Source: Mytilisepta virgata
Taxonomy: Eukaryota; Mollusca; Bivalvia; Mytilida; Mytilidae
Direction of reading: 5' to 3'
Length of the DNA: 64,000 bases
Assembly (NCBI GenBank): GCA_028015205.1
Contig: CM051520.1
Coordinates: 38,763,494 to 38,827,493 of the forward strand
Both the position numbers and the translations under genes were made by a program. Every line of letters starts with the position of its first letter. The first letter of the stretch is position 1. This document shows, in pieces, positions 22,801 to 33,125 of the stretch. The notes below the pieces were generated by a model. The model searched no databases and was not told the DNA's origin. It saw only the letters and a program-made list of their open reading frames with translations.

Positions 22801-25800
22801 ATAAGTCGGATCTTTCTTCAATGTTGCGTAGCTTTGTCTAAGCTCGAACACGGTGTCCGGAGTTGGTTGTGGGTCCATAGGAACATAAACTTTCTTCTTG
22901 TTGACTCTTTTAACCAAGCAATAAGCTCCATCTCTCTTGAAAATGAGCCGTAATCCGTCTAAAGTTCGCTGGTAAAAATACTTAGGTGTCGAACCTTTGC
23001 TTCTATCCCACACACCACAATCATCTGAAAAATCACTTTTCTTTCCGTTTGAGCGGTTGGTGATGTTGTTACCATTTTTAATCATGAAATAGACATCGTT
23101 CTTCGTTCCTTGCGGTATGCCCTCGTGACAGTCTGATTCGGAAAATGAACATAATAAATCAATCACTTCTGCTGTTTCTAAAAATGATGTTTGTAGGCAA
23201 CCGTTGGACAGAGGATGGATATTCTCGGAATCGGAAGCATCAATGAACGGGCATGAATTCTCTTCTACCAAGTTGTCTGAACGGGTTGTCGAATTCATAT
23301 CAAATGCTAAATCGGCAAAAGAAGCGTCTGAAATATCGGCTACGGGTTCCGCGTCTGAAATATCGGCTACGGGTTCTGCATCTGACATATCGGCTACTTG
23401 TTCTGCGTCTGAGGTATCTGCTACGGTTACAACGGTAGGTTCCAAATCAGGTTGTTTATTCAATAATGGCACAAAATGGTTAGGAATAAATGGTCCACTT
23501 GGTTCTTTGTAACTGGTCCACATAATGGTACACATGGGTATTCCAGATACATTTACACCTCTGCCACACACTTTCCTAGAATGAGGTTGAGATATATACT
23601 CCAATGCTACCTGCGGGGGGAAATACGAACGTATTGGTATCTTCAATGCAGCACTCAATGCATACATATGCATCATATCAGCGTATCTACCAACAGTACC
23701 AACGTCATAGGCAAGCTGTAAGTAGGCAGCAACAACTATCCTGTTGTCTTGGATGAGGTCGACAAACTTAGTGTGAGCGCCGTCATAGAACATGGGGAAG
23801 CTAAGTATCTCCAATAGGGTGTAGACTCGAAGCAGTAGATGGTATACTTCTGTTCCTGTCAAAGCGCGCGAAACTGACCTATAGAAACAATTCCCATCAC
23901 CGGGTATTTTAGCGGGATACAGATCTTCCAACACAACTGGATGGTACCTACGTAGAATGCTGGTTGCAACTTCATCTCTTATACCGGGGGCTGAACCAGG
24001 AGCAATCGGATCGGGCATGAATTGAGAGTATGTTTCTAGTAACAGACTCTCTGATTTTGTGATATGTTTTACCTCTCTAGGCCTACTCCCGACAACACCA
24101 CTCAATCTACAATAGACATTGAATTGTTGATGAGTGTTGTTTTTTTTTTAGGTTCTTTTCAATAGAAATTGTGTGATATTATTAAAATATTTCTATATAA
24201 ATTTTTAATAACTCAATATAAGGAAATTAGTGTGTTAGATAGAAGTTTGACAGTACGTCTTGTTCGCCTTTCACGTAAGTAATCATTTTAAGATTTAAGA
24301 GTACAATGAGTAAAATTATATTGGATTTTCAACTTATATAGTTTCCTGCAGCTTGGTATTTGAACAATGTTCACATATTATTTTCAAAATTATTTTTAAC
24401 ACTATTCAATTAATTACATCAAATACAAGATTTGAAAACAAATACAGATAATAGATTCTAGAAATGAATGAAAATTAAACGGCAGATAACCTAATTGTAA
24501 TTGATAATTGAATAATTGAATTTGTAGGTAATTAAAAAAATAAAAACTTTGAACATAGTCAAAGCCCTATGTCATATAATAATCTTATTATTCAATTGTT
24601 CTTTAGATATATTACATATACATTCTACTATACTATATAAAATAACTAACCTATTTAGGGCCTTGGCCATGTCGTACTGGTTGTCTGTAAAGCAACAGTC
24701 CTGACACAGGAACTTTAGAAATACATCTGACCAGGCCGATAACATTGAATCACTCATTGGGACACAAGCACTGTGAACCCAACGATCACAACTACTGCAC
24801 TGAATTGTGCCATCAACACATTCTCCATCACATTGTATACAAGGATATAAAGCCATTTTTTAAATGGAAGAAAGCACATAAGTCTTGGTTTTATACCAAA
24901 TTTTATTTACTTGTAAAAACACATTTATTTTTGCCAATGAAAATATTTCATTTCGTTTTGAGAAAATGCTATTACAACACACATACAAATTATCCATTCA
25001 GCTGCTTTGTTTTTATTATAATACAATCAGGTATAATCAAGTTTTTAATTAAAATTAAATTAAATATGTGAAATTTCTTAATTACATTTCATTCATTAAT
25101 GAGTAAATCGTTAAGATAACTAATAGGTGATTGGAGTAATTGCAGTTCTTTGATGTAGTTATTATTTTTTTTAAACTTCACCAAAATGCAATTATTGGAC
25201 AATACCCTATGTATACAGTACATCAATACTTTATTTTCATAGCATTTCTCTTTTGAATGGATGCAATCATTCTTTTATTCTTCCCATTTTGATTTCCTTG
25301 GTCGCCATGTTTGATATATCCGCCAAATTTATAATGATATCTGTATGAACTTACCTGCTTCAATAAAACATTTTTATGATATATCATCAACTTATAATGT
25401 AATATTATTTATTAAACAATGTTTAAAAGTCACCAATATGTGCTAAAATTAAAATTTCAGGTGTCATTCGGTCTTTCCAGGTGTTATTCGGAAAATGACG
25501 GCGTCATTCGGTCATTCGAGCTACCGCTTGACAGGTACTTCCACAGATACTTGTTTTTTTAGACAGAATGATTCTGTGTCCAATTTTTATGCCCCACCAT
25601 TAATGTTGCTGGGGCATATAGATTTACTCTGTCCGTACGTCCGTCCTGATTCGCTTAAGTTTTGTGTTTAGCACCATTTCTCAGAAACCTATAGTAATAT
25701 ATCAATGATATTTCACCACTACAGTCCTCCTGTATAGTACAACGCAGTTCAGCAACACTTGGGTAACTATGACCTACATTTCATGCTTCAGTGACTTTGG

Positions 25801-28800
25801 TTAAGTTTTGTGTTTAGGTTCATTTCACAGAAACCTATAGTAATATATCAATGATATTTCACGACTACAGTCCTCTTATATAGTCAACGCAGTTCACCAA
25901 CCTATATTGTTTTTAGGGCGGGGCATCTGTGTCTTATAGACACATTTTCTAGTTTTTACTTGTTTTTTTAAATGATGGGATGTTGTTTCTATCAATGTTG
26001 GAGGAGAAACCATTTTCAAATATATTGACAAGGTAACCAACTCTCATTTTACCATGTCTTGCTTGACCAAGCTTTGTCAGCGATAAAAATTTGAACTTTG
26101 TTTGCTAAGTAATCTCCTTAGATATTTTCTTTGTAACAGAACCATTTTCGGTTTCCCTGATCTGTACCTGTTTCCACAAAAATATGACCCATTTCATGAA
26201 ATTTGCCTATTTTTGGAACTCATCATCTGTCATAATACACAATGTCACTTGTCAAACAGTCGAAGTGCAGTCGACTTAATATGTATGGCATTAAATTAAA
26301 TTAAGATAGAAATGTAATAAATAATTTAAGCCAAAAAAATATTTTTACTTGTAGTTATGCTTGAAATTTACCATAATACATGTATGTGACTGAAAATTGC
26401 TGGAATTTTGTACATTGATCCTCTGACGTCACTGCTACTGATATGACTTTTTAAATACGCAATATACATGGTGCATGTAATTGATATTTTTTCAGCCATC
26501 TTGGATGCTAGAAAAGGATAGTTGGGAGAATTTGGTATTATCAGTTGTAAATATGTAGAAAATCTTAGACCCTAGTTTTCAATAAGATTATCTGGAAAGA
26601 TGTTCCAGGGTGTTCCAGGTTTGAGATCAACAATGCAGACAGTAATAAATATTTTCCCTTTAAAAGGGAAAATACTCCTTTGTAAATTGTTATTTCGTAT
26701 TTCATTTTTAAAATGTCTCGCTTTGTTTTTCAGAATCTGATGACAGAGTAAGGTTCCAAACAGAATTAGAATTTGTACAGTGTCTTGCTAATCCTAACTA
26801 TTTAAATTGTAAGTAATCCATGGAAACTATAAACAATACGTATCCATTGTAACTGCAATGATCTTGTGCAAAAAGTAAATATGATATTCCAAAATTTTAA
26901 TTTAAATCTTTGTTTTCACCCTTGTTTCCAGCCATTGTGGAGAAATTTAGTTGCAAAATTTCAACAATGAAGATTGAAAATACAACTAAGTTGCAAAAAA
27001 AATTCTATACTTTGGCAGAATGGTGCATTAGCTTAGGGGAAATTTAAAGTAAAGAATGTGTTCATGAAACATTTTGTCAGAGATTTTCTGATTTTTTCTG
27101 AATATTGTCAAATACATGTATATTTCACTGTAACAATTATAGCGTTTAAGGCTGAATATTTACTTAATATGTTGAAGTAAAATTGTTTAGAATAATTTAA
27201 GAGAAAATAATTATGTATGTTCAGTACTGTTCACATTAAGAATACTTAAGAATCTTGTTAATCATCCAGAATTAGACAAACAAGTGCTATATTTAAAAAG
27301 ATATCTGTCACAATTATTGATGTACATCTTTTTGCTCGTTTGTTTAAACAAACAACAAAATGGATAACAGGAAAGGTCAAAGGAGACATACAATTTAATC
27401 AAAGCAACCCAACTGACAATGCCAGACCAAAAATAACATTAAAGAGCACAAAACACAAACATAAACACAACAGAGAGTCAGGATAGTCTGACTTGGTACA
27501 GAGACTTAACAGTGTTGGGTAAAACAGGTTTTATGGGTATCCAGACCTCCCCCTTATCTACATGTATCATGGCACTCGGGTATATAAAACACACTATAAA
27601 AACCAATACAGTATGACTACCAACATGGTGACCGCTTGCTAGAACTGCAAATTTAGAGTGGACAGTACATAATTTAGATATTAGGGTCACAATGTGCTCG
27701 TTTTAGCTGTAAAACTAGCTAAGGCACTTATAGCTGCAGGATTGATACTGTTTACTTAAAAATCCTATGAAAGTCCTGCATTGATTGGCAGGTATATTCT
27801 ATATACATCTCGACCGCCTCGGTGGTCTCGTGGTAGCATGCTCGCCCCGAGTGCGGAAGGTCGCAGGTTCGATCCCCAGCAGGGTCAAACCAAAGACATT
27901 AAAATTGGTATTTGCTGCTTCTCTCCCAAGCACGCGGCATCTAGGAGTAAGAGCAAAGACTGGTTGGCTCGGAGTCAGTATAATGTGTCTGAGTGAGGTG
28001 ATATGTCTTCCTGCGGACACTTACCTCGTGAGCTAGCACATTAAAAATCCGACTTAGCGTGTCGGTCTAGTACAAAGCAGGGATCATATTCATTATCATA
28101 TCAACATATTCTCGTCCTGATATGCACCTGGTTGCCACTGGACGTTAAACAATAATTCATCCATCCATCTATATACATCTCACATGATAGTTTGTGTTAT
28201 AAATTATAATTGTCTACTTCGGTAATTATTTTAGTTGTAGGGAATAGATAATATCAAAAACTCTTGTTTTTAACTGTTGTATTGTTATAAGATACCTACA
28301 GAACATAGCAAAATGTAAACCAAAGACGTTTTTCTGAACACACAAAAAATGACATCATTTTCGTTCAATCACAGAAGAGATAATTGACAACTGTCATGTT
28401 GTTATCATAGTCAGAGTATTGAAGTCAAAGGGAAAAAATCCAAAGTGTACCGTAGGAACAACTAAGTAGAAAAAAAATTCAAAATTGTCACTGTCTGGTA
28501 AAAAAATGCATGCAGCTTCTCCATTAACAAAAAATTTGAAAAAAAAATGTGGGAAAAATATGATTTTTTAATTTCTCAATCATGTGGCCTGAAAGGTAAG
28601 GAATGTTTTCATATGATCAAGTTAGGTTTGAATAAAGGTGCAAAATGGGTGATATAGGTTGCCTGCTGGATATATTCTTTAGGCAATTAACCCATAACAT
28701 GTACATTCTCTAAACTTAGATTATGATTATTTTGCAGTTTTGGCACAGAGAGGATTCTTCAAAGACCAGGCATTTGTAAACTACCTTAAATACCTTCAAT

Positions 28801-30123
28801 ACTGGAAAGATCCCAAGTATGCTAGGTATCTTAAGTAAGTAAATACAACTATCAATACTTTAAATACCTTCAATACTGGAAAGATCCCAAGTATACTAGA
28901 TATCTTAAGTAAGTAAATACAAACTACTGGTATCTTAAGTAAGTAAATACAAACTACTGGTACCTTAAATACCTTCAATACTGGAAAGATCCCAAGTATG
29001 CTAGGTATCTTAAGTAAGTAAATACATACTACTGGTACCTTAAATACCTTCAATACTGGAAAGATCCCAAGTATGCTAGGTATCTTAAGTAAATACAAAC
29101 TGCTGGTATCTTAAATACCTTCAATACTGGAAAGACCCCAAGTATGCTAGGTATCTTAAGTAAATACAAACTACTGGTACCTTAGATACCTTCAATACTG
29201 GAAAGATCCCAAGTATGCTAGGTATCTTAAGTAAGTAAATACGAACTACTGGTACCTTAAATACCTTCAATACTGGAAAGATCTCAAGTATGCTAGGTAT
29301 CTTAAGTAAGTAAATACAAACTGCTGGTACCTTAAATACCTTCAATACTGGAAAGATCCCAAGTATGCTATATGGGTATCTTAAAGAAATGCACAAAGTA
29401 CCGAAAAAATCTGAAGTACCATATATGCTAGATATCTAAAGTATGTAAATACTGAAAAAAAAACTTCAATACTGTGTTTCATGAACTAAATAAGAAAACA
29501 AATCTCAAGGTTTACTGTAAATTTGAAAATATATATGCCTATATGAATCTGTAAAAACGGTAATTTTGTCTTTCTGGAGTGATGGTTTATTGACAAAAAA
29601 AAAGTTTCTTGTCTATTACTACCTCAGTTAAAATTATACCATTTGTGTCAAATTAATGACATTTGGTATGCTGTTTTATAAGCATTGGTTCATATTATGT
29701 TCCGTGGATTTAACCTTGCTCCAGAGACATAGTTAAGTGACTTAAATTAATATTTTTGAAGTTTATGTTATTATTTTAGTGGAACCACGTATGATGGATG
29801 GAAACGTTTGGATTACTGAAATTTTGCTATGAGGAGGCAAGACAAATCTTTGTTTCAACATTTTATCTAAAAAACTGATTCAGTTGAATTGCTGCACTCG
29901 GTAAAGCTCTTTTATTTTTTATTTCAGATATCCACAAAGTCTGCATTTGTTAGAACTGTTACAGTATGAACACTTTAGGAAAGAACTTGTTAATGCACAA
30001 TGTGCAAAATTCATAGACGATCAACAGCTTCTTCATTGGCAACATTACCAGCGAAAGAGGATGAAGTTATTAATGGATGAAGCTGAAAGACATAAAGCTG
30101 ACCAGAAAGATAAACCAAGTTGA
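19805..30123 (+). CDS. MED31: Mediator of RNA polymerase II transcription subunit 31 (four exons, complete)
   Basis: MED31 (SOH1) is a small conserved middle-module subunit of nuclear Mediator, bridging activators and RNA polymerase II. Exons: 19805-19835, 26734-26808, 28738-28834, 29928-30123; 399 nt including TGA, 132 aa against 131 in human. All junctions are GT-AG with phases 1, 1 and 2. Exon 1 encodes MAAARQNSGQ; exon 2 DDRVRFQTELEFVQCLANPN; exon 3 LAQRGFFKDQAFVNYLKYLQ, then YWKDPKYARYLK; exon 4 YPQSLHLLELLQYEHFRKEL, then VNAQCAKFIDDQQLLHWQHY, the family's signature helices. An in-frame ATG also lies at 19802. Intron 1 (6.9 kb) holds a complete MULE transposon in opposite orientation; intron 2 holds a tRNA-derived SINE; intron 3 starts with a minisatellite copied from exon 3. 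An AATAAA at about 30364 could be the polyadenylation signal. Divergent neighbour: INTS2. Confidence 0.95.
20345..20620 (+). repeat. Left terminal inverted repeat of the MULE
   Basis: Matches the reverse complement of 25252-25526 almost base for base, including gacgccgtcattttccgaat, aaattttaattttagcacat and tttggcggatatatcaaaca blocks. Differences include a small change near 20392-20400 ('tgtaatgacc' versus 'tggaaagacc'). Confidence 0.92.
20895..21341 (-). repeat. Subterminal 89-bp tandem array in the MULE, five copies
   Basis: Copies start at 20895, 20985, 21074, 21163 and 21252 (spacing 90, 89, 89, 89) with shared blocks actactaagatatcctgcac, aaggcacgggcatat and gtcgtagtccgcggaaac. Copies are nearly identical. 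The array lies between the transposase stop codon and the left TIR, a place where MULE-type transposases often have binding sites; that role is inference. Confidence 0.9.
21380..22534 (-). pseudogene. MULE transposase, catalytic DDE portion
   Basis: From an ATG at 22453 to TGA at 21380 is a 357-residue frame; coding similarity continues in the same frame upstream to a TAG at about 22534. Numbering from that ATG: first acidic residue D48 (GVDKTFNL), second D118 (FFGTDEEAGLVK), the MULE C-x2-H signature C139-H142 (ILCIRHLKGN), and third acid E232 (GWTNNNSESLNHML). The C-terminus is very basic (RKRKIN...FKKKKD), likely DNA binding or nuclear localisation; I see no SWIM zinc finger. All three catalytic acids are present, so the catalytic core may be intact even though the full-length frame is broken upstream. 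Reaction: cut-and-paste transposition at the TIRs, in the nucleus. Confidence 0.85.
22535..22660 (-). pseudogene. Linking segment of the MULE protein between frameshift and stop
   Basis: Between about 22660 and 22535 coding sense continues in a different frame from the OTU region: RDVDMLRKDRPLNVYNKLTN, then KYEVTSGPSNRKQVHDKN, up to a TAG. Just upstream, the OTU-frame reading EEYL loses frame at a short T run (tatttaag), which looks like loss of one T; after the TAG the same frame flows into the transposase. A short intron is a weaker alternative, as no convincing GT-AG pair was seen. Confidence 0.6.
22621..24106 (-). CDS. OTU-type cysteine protease region of the MULE protein
   Basis: A 494-residue frame (numbered from the leucine at 24105; the first base of the exon, 24106, completes the preceding split codon). 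Residues 63-79 read YPAKIPGDGNCFYRSVS, the OTU catalytic motif with D70 and C73; H210 in PNHFVPLL fits the catalytic histidine. Residues about 232-262 hold an acidic decapeptide repeat (SDAEPVADI). Residues 335-440 (GVWDRSKGSTPKYFYQR ... KKVYVPMD) look like the N-terminal DNA-binding-type region that precedes MULE transposases in animal elements. Proposed acceptor: ttgtag before 24106, joined to the PHD exon donor at 24650-24649. OTU proteases remove ubiquitin-like modifiers; a role in protecting the transposase is inference. The frame ends at 22621 by what looks like a frameshift. Confidence 0.8.
24651..24856 (-). CDS. PHD zinc-finger exon, first exon of the MULE protein
   Basis: Starts at ATG 24856. 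The eight ligands follow the PHD order C6-C9-C20-C23-H28-C31-C51-C54 (YPCIQCDGEC ... CSSCDRWVHSAC ... FLCQDC), with the aromatic W26 before the histidine as in histone-tail readers. It ends in a GTTAGT donor (24650-24645); 206 nt leave phase 2, matching an acceptor before 24106 so that AG+A forms one codon. PHD fingers bind histone H3 tails or act in protein contacts; in this element it could steer targeting to chromatin. The splice join is inferred from phase. Confidence 0.8.
25252..25526 (-). repeat. Right terminal inverted repeat of the MULE (promoter side)
   Basis: Inverse match of 20345-20620. It lies about 400 bp upstream of the PHD-exon start codon, so transcription of the transposase gene probably begins in or just inside this TIR. 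Confidence 0.9.
25588..25952 (+). repeat. Family 3 'tgccccacc...ggggcat' repeat
   Basis: Begins tatgccccaccattaatg and ends ggcggggcatctgtgtct, with an internal direct duplication of 'acctatagtaatatatcaat' plus 'gatatttcac' at about 25688 and 25833. It is the best copy of a family also seen reversed in INTS2 intron 2. Retroelement or MITE origin not clear. It lies next to the MULE in MED31 intron 1. Confidence 0.6.
27430..27720 (-). repeat. Dispersed repeat, family 4 (also at 44610-44900)
   Basis: Blocks 'caggatagtctgacttggta', 'ctcccccttatct' and 'tgtgctcgttttagctgtaa' recur in inverse order and orientation at 44640-44880. No coding content identified. Located in MED31 intron 2. Confidence 0.6.
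27812..28168 (+). mobile_element. tRNA-derived SINE with intact 13-bp target duplication
   Basis: The head gcctcggtggtctcgtggta has a pol III A box (TGGTCTCGTGG) and a B box (GGTTCGATCCC at about 27867). The body carries 'taaaaatccgacttagcgtg' and the tail 'gttgccactggacgttaaac' followed by a (catc) run. The duplication ctatatacatctc lies at 27799-27811 and 28169-28181. It sits in MED31 intron 2, sense orientation. Confidence 0.88.
28782..29396 (+). repeat. Minisatellite copied from the 3' end of MED31 exon 3 and its splice donor
   Basis: The first unit is genuine coding sequence (exon 3 up to 28834) plus the donor GTAAGTAAATAC. Further units start at about 28856, 28961, 29036, 29107, 29178, 29253 and 29328 (spacing 71-75, with one 105 containing an extra ~30-bp piece). 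Each repeats 'ttcaatactggaaagat', 'ccaagtatgctaggtatctt' and the 'aagtaagtaaatac' donor. Every unit reads YLKYLQYWKDPKYARYLK and is closed by a stop one codon after the donor, so only the first donor gives a functional protein. A more decayed unit may lie at 29400-29450. Confidence 0.92.
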
Positions 30124-30469
30124 TAGGATATTTATTGAGAATTATTGATAAAAAAGGTTGACAGCCAGTGTGATCAGAGCTTCTGAGACAAAACTAATCA
30201 TTCCATTGAATGTAGATGAAAGCTATTTGCAGAGTACCTGTCATTCGTGGTATTCTGTATCTGTCAAACCTTTTTAAAAGTGTGCATAGTGCATGCTATA
30301 AAGGAGGTTGAGGTGACGACTTTTTTCAGAAATTTTGTAAAAAAATTTCAGACACAAGTTCTTAATAAATTAAAACTTTTTAAACCTTAAATCGTTTTCT
30401 CCCTACATGGTTTATTGTTACCAATATGTTAGGTACGTGTATGGCACGCCGTTGTTATATTTATTCAAT

Positions 30470-30795
30470 TTCGAGATATCTTATTTAGTTAAATAAGATA
30501 CCTTATAAACTAATTGAGATATCTTATAAATTAATAGAGATATCTTATAAATTAATAGAGATATCTTATAAACAAATAGAGATATCTTATAAACTTACAG
30601 AGATATCTTATTAACTTATAGAGATATCTTATTTAACTGGTTATAAAGATATCTTATTAAATATATAAGATATCTCTATAAGTTAATAAGATATCTCTAT
30701 TAGTTTATAAGATATCTTATAAACTTTATAAGATATCTAATAAAGTATGTGTTTAAAAGATATCTTTATAAAGAAGTAAGATATCTTATTAACTA
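30470..30795. repeat. AT-rich array of gagatatcttataa units with strand switch
   Basis: About a dozen ~24-bp units of 'gagatatcttataaa(c/t)taat'. Around 30640-30680 the orientation flips to 'ataagatatct', so the two halves are inverted relative to each other and could form a long hairpin; each unit also contains the palindrome agatatct. Lies 350 bp downstream of the MED31 stop codon and directly abuts a truncated MITE. Confidence 0.8.
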
Positions 30796-30798
30796 ATA

Positions 30799-31053
30799 CT
30801 AGGATGAAATTTGAAATAAAATGGCAGGAGCAGGATTTTGCGAAAATAAAATGCCAGGATCACTTTGGGTGTGAAAAAAAATGCAGGGCCTGTGTCAATG
30901 AGAACATTTTTTTTTTTGGTTTTAATGAAAATAAGAATTTAGTATACAATAACAGCTGGAAAAAAAACCCATGGCCAAAATTTCTGTGAAAAAAAATAGG
31001 CAGGATTAAACATTTCACCCGAGCCCCCATAAAATCAAATGGTTGCTCCCTTA
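30799..31053. mobile_element. GGGAGCAACCATTTG-family MITE, left end truncated
   Basis: The body 'ctaggatgaaatttgaaata' through 'tgaaaaaaaataggcaggat' and the right end 'aaatcaaatggttgctccc' match copies at 36987-37239 and 62073-62355. The left TIR is missing; the body starts immediately after the AT-rich array. Confidence 0.75.
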
Positions 31054-31455
31054 TATGGAAATATTTAAGAAAATCGTCATCAACGGTTGTTCAAGTGATT
31101 TTGGCCATAAAATATTTCTCATTTTTTCCTTATATTCTTTGAATTTATGTAGTTTAATTAATGATATTGGAGTTGAGGATTGACTGTATTGATATATCCT
31201 TATCCATCATAATGATTTTGAAGTATAGGCCTCAATTCCCTTGCATGGCTATGAGACTGATATTTCTGGATAGGAGTTATCAGGTACACTTTCTAACAAA
31301 AAAATTGGAAAGCAAAAAAGCCACCACCATCAATCCATTGTAAGTTGCAGAATTAAAATGGCCAAAATCCAGAAAGTTCAATGTATCCCAGGGAATTTAA
31401 ACCTCACTTTAAAAATATTTGCAAAATTTCAGAACATGTGTCTCAGTCACCAACT

Positions 31456-31805
31456 GCCTCGGTGGTCTCCTGGTAGCGTGCTCGCCTCGAGTGCGGAAGG
31501 GCGCTGGTTCGATCCCCTCTGGGTCAAACCAGACATTAAAATTGGTATTTGCTACTTCTGTCCAAGCACTCGGCATTTAGGAGTAAGAGCAAAGATCTAC
31601 TTGTCGACTTGGGAGTCAGTATAATGTGTCTGAGTGGGGTGATATGTTCTTGCGGGACGTTACTTCGTGAGCTAGCACATTAAAAATCCGGCTCAGTGTG
31701 TCGGTCTAGTACAAAGCAGTAATCATATTCATGATCATACATGTACATGTTCTCGTCCTGATATGCAACTGGCTGCCACTGGACGATAAACAACAATTCA
31801 TCCAT
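31456..31805 (+). mobile_element. Second copy of the tRNA-derived SINE
   Basis: Same head (gcctcggtggtctcctggta), B box ggttcgatccc, body and 'ctgccactggacgataaac' tail as 27812-28168. The target duplication is ctcagtcaccaact / ctcaagcaccaact, two mismatches, so it is older than the first copy. Confidence 0.87.
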
Positions 31806-31995
31806 CTCAAGCACCAACTATTAATCTTTTGTTGGAGGTGGTGCATGTTTTTTTCATTCTTACAAAATTTGATTCAGCATTACCAAGTAAAATGATAAAA
31901 TTTTATGATATAAAATTTTTTTTAGAAAATTATATTTCAGAACTCATGAAAATGAAATGGGCAAAAAGATATTAATGAGTTACAATATAATTTGA

Positions 31996-32391
31996 TTGAT
32001 TGATTGGTTGATTGTTGCTTAATGTCCAGTGGCAAATATTTCATGCTTCTTCAGGACGAGAACCAGCTCAATTTACCAAACAATTCAAGTAGGGGTGGGT
32101 CAGGACACAAAGGGGAACCAATTTTAACTGCCACTTTAAACGGAGGATGGTTGGGTAGGGTCGGATAATTTAGCCTTCTGTAGCGGCATTAGCCTACTCT
32201 TTTTCGAAAACAACAGAAGGGGTCTTTAGCGTGCAGGAAGTGTTGCATTCTCCAAACACGTTACCCGCGGTCAGGCTTTCCGTATTATGACCTGACAACC
32301 CCCCAACGAGAGGGTCTCCCATATCCACCACCTGGGGACGCACTAGGCAGCTCTGTGGGTTGAGCCCCCGTGATCCATCACAGTTGCTTAT
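31996..32391 (-). mobile_element. SINE-like element with the same 3' tail domain, reverse orientation
   Basis: Read on the minus strand it ends in 'tgccactggacattaagcaa' plus a (caat) run, like the two SINEs, and has the ctcgtcctga motif upstream. The 12-bp duplication aatataatttga flanks it (31984-31995 and 32392-32403). I see no clear tRNA boxes in its GC-rich head (about 32230-32390), so the head may have another origin. Confidence 0.75.
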
Positions 32392-32699
32392 AATATAATT
32401 TGAAAGTATTAATAATGCATGTTAGTTTGTATAATTAATACAAGAAATTATCTTGGAGAGGACTTCATCACTTATGCAAGGGAAATGCTTACTGCAAACC
32501 AGGGTAATAAAATTCATGTTCCCTTCATAATATAACAAAATCAATGTTTCAGTTGCTATTCAACTAATGGGTTCCATGATATATGCTTGCTTGGTACTTT
32601 TCCAACAATTTACAGTCGGAGAGAAAAGTTTCCAAAGATATAACAGATTTGAATTGAATTGAGATTTTCATTTTTCCCTGCAATTTTCATATGATTGAT

Positions 32700-33125
32700 T
32701 TCGTCGATGTATGGTTGCTGGTATTTGTTTCCAAGAGTAAAATGCTTCCGAGTCTTCCAGGATAGTTGCAAAAATTGGAATCAATGATTGAAATCCACTT
32801 GATTCAGTCAAGCACTTTGTTCTTCATTAAAAACGTGGTTACTAAGTACTCTTTCCCAAAAGTAAAGGTCTGAATACATCATAGTTGGAATTGCAGTGTT
32901 TTGAATCCTTCGATATCAAGCACTGGGTATTCAATTAATGGTTTCATCGATACATGGTTGCTAAGTACTCTTTCCCAAAAGTAAAAGTCTGAATATATCA
33001 AAGTTGAAATTGCAGTGTTTGGAATCCTTCTGTATCAAGGACTGGGTATTCCATTGATGGTTTTATTGATATATTGTTGCTAAATACTATTCGCAAAAAG
33101 TACAGATCTGAATCTTAAAAGGAAT
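32700..33125 (+). repeat. Imperfect ~121-bp tandem repeat, about 3.5 copies
   Basis: The block 'gttgctaagtactctttccc' with 'aaaagtctgaatatatca' recurs near 32712, 32836, 32957 and 33077, each followed by a 'ttgaatcctt...tatcaag..ctgggtatt' block. No coding content. Confidence 0.7.

Larger units (their letters stand above)
20345..25526 (-). mobile_element. Complete 5.2-kb Mutator-like (MULE) transposon with OTU and PHD domains
   Basis: Termini are gggtaacacgaatgaccg at the left and, read inward, cggtagctcgaatgaccg at the right; the TIRs run about 275 bp (20345-20620 and 25252-25526) with few differences. A perfect 9-bp target duplication cttgacagg lies at 20336-20344 and 25527-25535, the expected size for MULEs. 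Encoded on the minus strand, in order: a PHD-finger exon, an OTU protease region with a further N-terminal transposase region, and a DDE transposase. An 89-bp tandem array separates the end of the transposase from the left TIR. The element is in MED31 intron 1, antisense to the host gene. Good TIR agreement and the intact duplication suggest a fairly recent insertion, although the coding region has two lesions. Confidence 0.9.

Noticed and set aside
23204..23721. Several plus-strand open frames of 60-100 codons
   Set aside because: They are shadows of the OTU region; the plus-strand 'repeat protein' is the complement of the acidic decapeptide repeat.
27799..28036. Possible tRNA gene at the pol III boxes
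   Set aside because: The A and B boxes belong to a 357-bp SINE with its own tail and target duplication; the tRNA fold is not complete.
28796..29396. Two minus-strand frames of about 90-100 codons with repeated YLLKIPSILGIFPVLKVFKV
   Set aside because: They are the reverse complement of the MED31-derived minisatellite, not a repeat protein gene.
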